This document shows positions 6,605-7,873 of a stretch of DNA of 7,873 bases, piece by piece. Position numbers and translations under genes: made by a program. How positions within the stretch are numbered: the first letter of the stretch is position 1; each line of letters opens with the position of its first letter. The notes beneath the pieces are model-generated. The model had not been told where the DNA came from, did not search any database, and saw nothing but the letters and a program-made list of their open reading frames with translations. This stretch comes from Elusimicrobia bacterium RIFOXYB2_FULL_48_7. Lineage in GTDB: Bacteria; Elusimicrobiota; Endomicrobiia; CG1-02-37-114; XYA2-FULL-39-19. The stretch covers positions 1-7,873 of the forward strand of contig MGVM01000100.1 of NCBI GenBank assembly GCA_001800495.1. Direction: 5' to 3'.

Positions 6605-6632
6605 TTAATAATTAGAACCGTCCCTATTATTT
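6584..6632. repeat. Perfect 24-bp inverted repeat with one central base, REP/MITE-like or operator
   Basis: The arms 6584-6607 and 6609-6632 are exact reverse complements around A6608. The core is GGGACGGTTCTAATT flanked by AT-rich ends. The repeat fills the space between two divergent promoters and overlaps the -35 region and the edge of the -10 of the ABC operon promoter. From memory, palindromes with a GGGACGGTTC core recur in intergenic DNA of several anaerobic lineages, often linked to REP-associated transposases, so this may be a small mobile repeat. A double-stranded operator is the alternative. Confidence 0.85.
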
Positions 6633-6639
6633 CATTATT

Positions 6640-6668
6640 TTGACAAGGACGCCATAAAAACGTAAAAT
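6640..6668 (+). promoter_or_regulatory. Housekeeping sigma-70 promoter for the MshEN/CBM9-like operon
   Basis: A consensus -35 TTGACA (6640-6645) is followed by exactly 17 bases and a -10 TAAAAT (6663-6668). The expected start point, about seven bases downstream, falls on the A of the ATG at 6675, so the mRNA should be leaderless. This argues against the ATG at 6669, which directly abuts the -10. Confidence 0.75.
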
Positions 6669-6674
6669 ATGACA

Positions 6675-7139
6675 ATGAAATTTGTTATTAAAAAAGCCAC
6701 CGCGAAGGCCTCTTTTTACGACAATACCAACATAGAGTGCAACTCGCTTGAAGAGCTGCTCAAGATAATCTACGAGGAAAACGACCCCAGGACCGCCCGG
6801 GCCGTGGAGATAGAGGGGGTCACCGATAAAGGCGATACCTGCAAGGCGTGGCTTGATTTCACCGGGCTGGTAGTCCAGGAAAACAAGGAATCCGGCGAGC
6901 TTGCCGGCAAGCTCAAGAAACAGAATTTCCTGGGCCAGACGCTGCTGGATGCCGGGATAATAACCCAGGAACAGCTGGACAAGGCGCTTGAACACCAGAG
7001 ACAGACAAAATTCAAGGAGAAAATAGGCGAAACCCTGATAAGCATGGGTTTCTGCAACGCCGAGCAGATACTTTACGGGCTAGCCAAGCAGATCGGCGTT
7101 TTCATGCAGGTTGATGACAAGGAAGAAAAGAAAAAGTGA
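6675..7139 (+). CDS. Small protein with a C-terminal MshEN/GspE-N-like domain
   Basis: The product is 154 residues from the ATG at 6675 (an ATG at 6669 would add two). Residues 1-75 form an alpha/beta region of no family I recognise (MKFVIKK, then NSLEELLKII, then AVEIEGV and AWLDFTGLVV). Residues 84-142 carry the helical pattern of the MshEN/type II secretion E N-terminal domain: LGQTLLDAGIITQEQLDKAL, ending EHQ, then IGETLISMGFCNAEQILYGL, ending AKQ. Related domains bind cyclic di-GMP or act as adaptors to secretion and pilus ATPases. The Arg common before the first LG is Phe86 here, so nucleotide binding is uncertain. There is no ATPase domain, no signal peptide and a Lys-rich tail, so the protein is probably a cytoplasmic adaptor or regulator. 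It overlaps the next gene by GTGA. No Shine-Dalgarno is present, in line with a leaderless transcript. Confidence 0.82.
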   Translation: MKFVIKKATAKASFYDNTNIECNSLEELLKIIYEENDPRTARAVEIEGVTDKGDTCKAWLDFTGLVVQENKESGELAGKLKKQNFLGQTLLDAGIITQEQLDKALEHQRQTKFKEKIGETLISMGFCNAEQILYGLAKQIGVFMQVDDKEEKKK

Positions 7140-7756
7140 AATATATTATTAAAAAAACAAACGCGGCGCCCTCCTGGGAATCAGCTAACCCGCTTGAAAT
7201 AAATAATTACCCTTGGTATACGCGCGGTGACAAACAAAAAACCGAAGTTCGGGCGCTTTACAACGACTCCTCGCTGTTTCTGCAGTTTTCCTGCGAAGAC
7301 AAACATATTTCCGCAGAAAATACCGCGCTCAACAGTCCCGTGAGCCGCGACTCCTGCGTGGAATTCTTCGCCGACCCCGGGAGCGGAAGTTATTTTAACG
7401 TGGAAGTGAATTGCTGCGGCACGCTGCTCGCGGGTTACGGGCCCGGAAGGCCCAACCGCAAGCTTATTGATGCCGCTCTCGCGGAAAAAATCAAAATATC
7501 CCGCACAATGCCGGGCCCGGTAAAACAGGAATCCCCGCAGGACAAAAATTGGCTGGTAGAAATTGATATCCCGTTTTCTGTAATTGAAGAATTTACCGGT
7601 TTTAAAATACCGCGGGGCCCAGGAAACATTTGGAAAGCGAATTTTTACCGCTGCGGGGGGAAGACCGACCCGCAATTCGCCTGCTGGGCGCCGGTCACGT
7701 CGCCCAAGCCGGATTATCACCGCCCGGAGTGCTTCGGCGAGCTGGTTTTTGAATAA
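7136..7756 (+). CDS. CBM9-like carbohydrate-binding protein (DOMON-like fold)
   Basis: The product is 206 residues starting at a GTG that overlaps the preceding stop (GTGA), so translation is probably coupled. The pattern is that of family 9 carbohydrate-binding-like proteins. An early APSWESANPLEINN is followed by TEVRALYNDSSLFLQFSCED (36-55), SRDSCVEFFADPGSGSYFNVEVN (70-92), NWLVEIDIPF (138-147), WKANFYRCG (166-174), and the hallmark ending CWAPVTSPKPDYHRPECFGELVF (183-205). Members bind sugars or sit in sugar-processing systems, but many stand-alone copies have no assigned role. No signal peptide or membrane segment is visible, so it appears cytoplasmic, unusual for a polysaccharide binder. 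Its first seven residues (MKYIIKK) and their DNA closely resemble those of the upstream gene. No enzyme is fused to it. Confidence 0.87.
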   Translation: MKYIIKKTNAAPSWESANPLEINNYPWYTRGDKQKTEVRALYNDSSLFLQFSCEDKHISAENTALNSPVSRDSCVEFFADPGSGSYFNVEVNCCGTLLAGYGPGRPNRKLIDAALAEKIKISRTMPGPVKQESPQDKNWLVEIDIPFSVIEEFTGFKIPRGPGNIWKANFYRCGGKTDPQFACWAPVTSPKPDYHRPECFGELVFE

Positions 7757-7801
7757 GTTTGATAAATCAAACCGCTACTGTAGCGGTGCAATTTATTGCA
7801 C
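7757..7801. repeat. Three tandem small hairpins sharing edge bases
   Basis: Directly after the CBM9-like stop codon come GTTTGATAAATCAAAC (7757-7772), ACCGCTACTGTAGCGGT (7771-7787) and GTGCAATTTATTGCAC (7786-7801). Each is a perfect inverted repeat with a 3-4 base loop, and neighbours share two bases. There is no T-tract, so this is not a standard intrinsic terminator. It resembles REP-type intergenic elements and may stabilise or end the upstream mRNA. Confidence 0.75.
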
Positions 7802-7811
7802 GTTAAATATT

Positions 7812-7873
7812 ATGACCTTCGAAGAATTTCAAGACACCATAGAACTGGCTTATGAGCAAATCCCAAAACAGTT
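7812..7873 (+). CDS. Probable zincin-type metallopeptidase family protein (3' end outside window)
   Basis: Only the first 20 codons are present: MTFEEFQDTIELAYEQIPKQ. The pattern of an M-x-x-EEF start, an acidic helix and a LP/IP motif followed by basic or acidic residues is that of small proteins of the Zincin_1 (PF06262-type) metallopeptidase family, whose HExxH site would lie beyond the window. The ATG follows the hairpin array by ten bases, and no Shine-Dalgarno is visible, as for other genes after promoters in this window. With so few residues the family call is tentative, but a real coding start is likely. Confidence 0.5.
   Translation, partial: MTFEEFQDTIELAYEQIPKQ

Noticed and set aside
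6584..6632. The large palindrome as an intrinsic terminator
   Set aside because: No gene on either strand runs into it; both neighbours are divergent and start here, and the stem is not followed by an unbroken T-run.
7181..7720. 179-codon minus-strand open frame opposite the CBM9-like gene
   Set aside because: It is a shadow of a gene with clear family motifs to its last residues; no promoter or ribosome binding site supports it.
7803..7813. TAAATAT before the ATG at 7812 as a -10 for a leaderless gene
   Set aside because: There is no acceptable -35 at 16-18 bases; the matching position falls within the hairpins (TAGCGG). AT-richness alone explains the match.

Overview
The window looks like chromosomal DNA of a Gram-negative (diderm) bacterium, probably from a poorly cultured phylum such as Elusimicrobiota, Omnitrophota or a neighbouring candidate phylum. 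That placement is inference. It rests on a PorV/PorQ-family outer-membrane protein, a repeat-rich secreted protein with a FlgD/type IX-like C-terminal domain, an unfamiliar outer-membrane barrel, a stand-alone MshEN-type domain and a CBM9-like protein. No rRNA, tRNA, transposase, phage gene or CRISPR array is visible. Coding density is high.

Layout. (1) Positions 2-2433, plus strand: the 3' part of a large secreted protein (LKYA-type repeat, four carboxypeptidase-regulatory-like repeats, C-terminal FlgD/T9SS-A-like domain) overlaps by ATGA with a PorV/PorQ-family gene. (2) Positions 2428-6561, minus strand, read right to left: a MalK/UgpC-type sugar ABC ATPase, an ECF sigma factor, a zinc-finger anti-sigma factor with one membrane segment and an external CBM48/AMPK-type glycogen-binding domain, a small secreted helical protein, and an outer-membrane beta-barrel. 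Gaps are 39, 42, 15 and 3 bp, so this is probably one operon. It converges on the PorV gene and overlaps it by 6 bp. (3) Positions 6562-6674: a divergent promoter region with a perfect 24-bp inverted repeat. (4) Positions 6675-7756, plus strand: a small protein ending in an MshEN/GspE-N domain, overlapping by GTGA with a CBM9-like protein. (5) Positions 7757-7801: three tandem hairpins, followed by the first 20 codons of a probable zincin-type metallopeptidase.

How the parts may work together. The minus-strand cluster reads as a self-contained cell-surface signalling unit. The anti-sigma factor would hold the ECF sigma factor at the membrane and present a carbohydrate-binding-type domain to the periplasm. 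The sigma factor would drive the secreted and outer-membrane proteins. The same bipartite element, TGTAAC-N17-GTATATA, lies directly before both the sigma and the anti-sigma gene and is a good candidate for the ECF promoter. The MalK-type ATPase upstream and the CBM9-like protein across the divergent promoter suggest a carbohydrate theme. The idea of a glycan-sensing ECF system is inference; its domain architecture and twin promoter-like elements are visible in the sequence.
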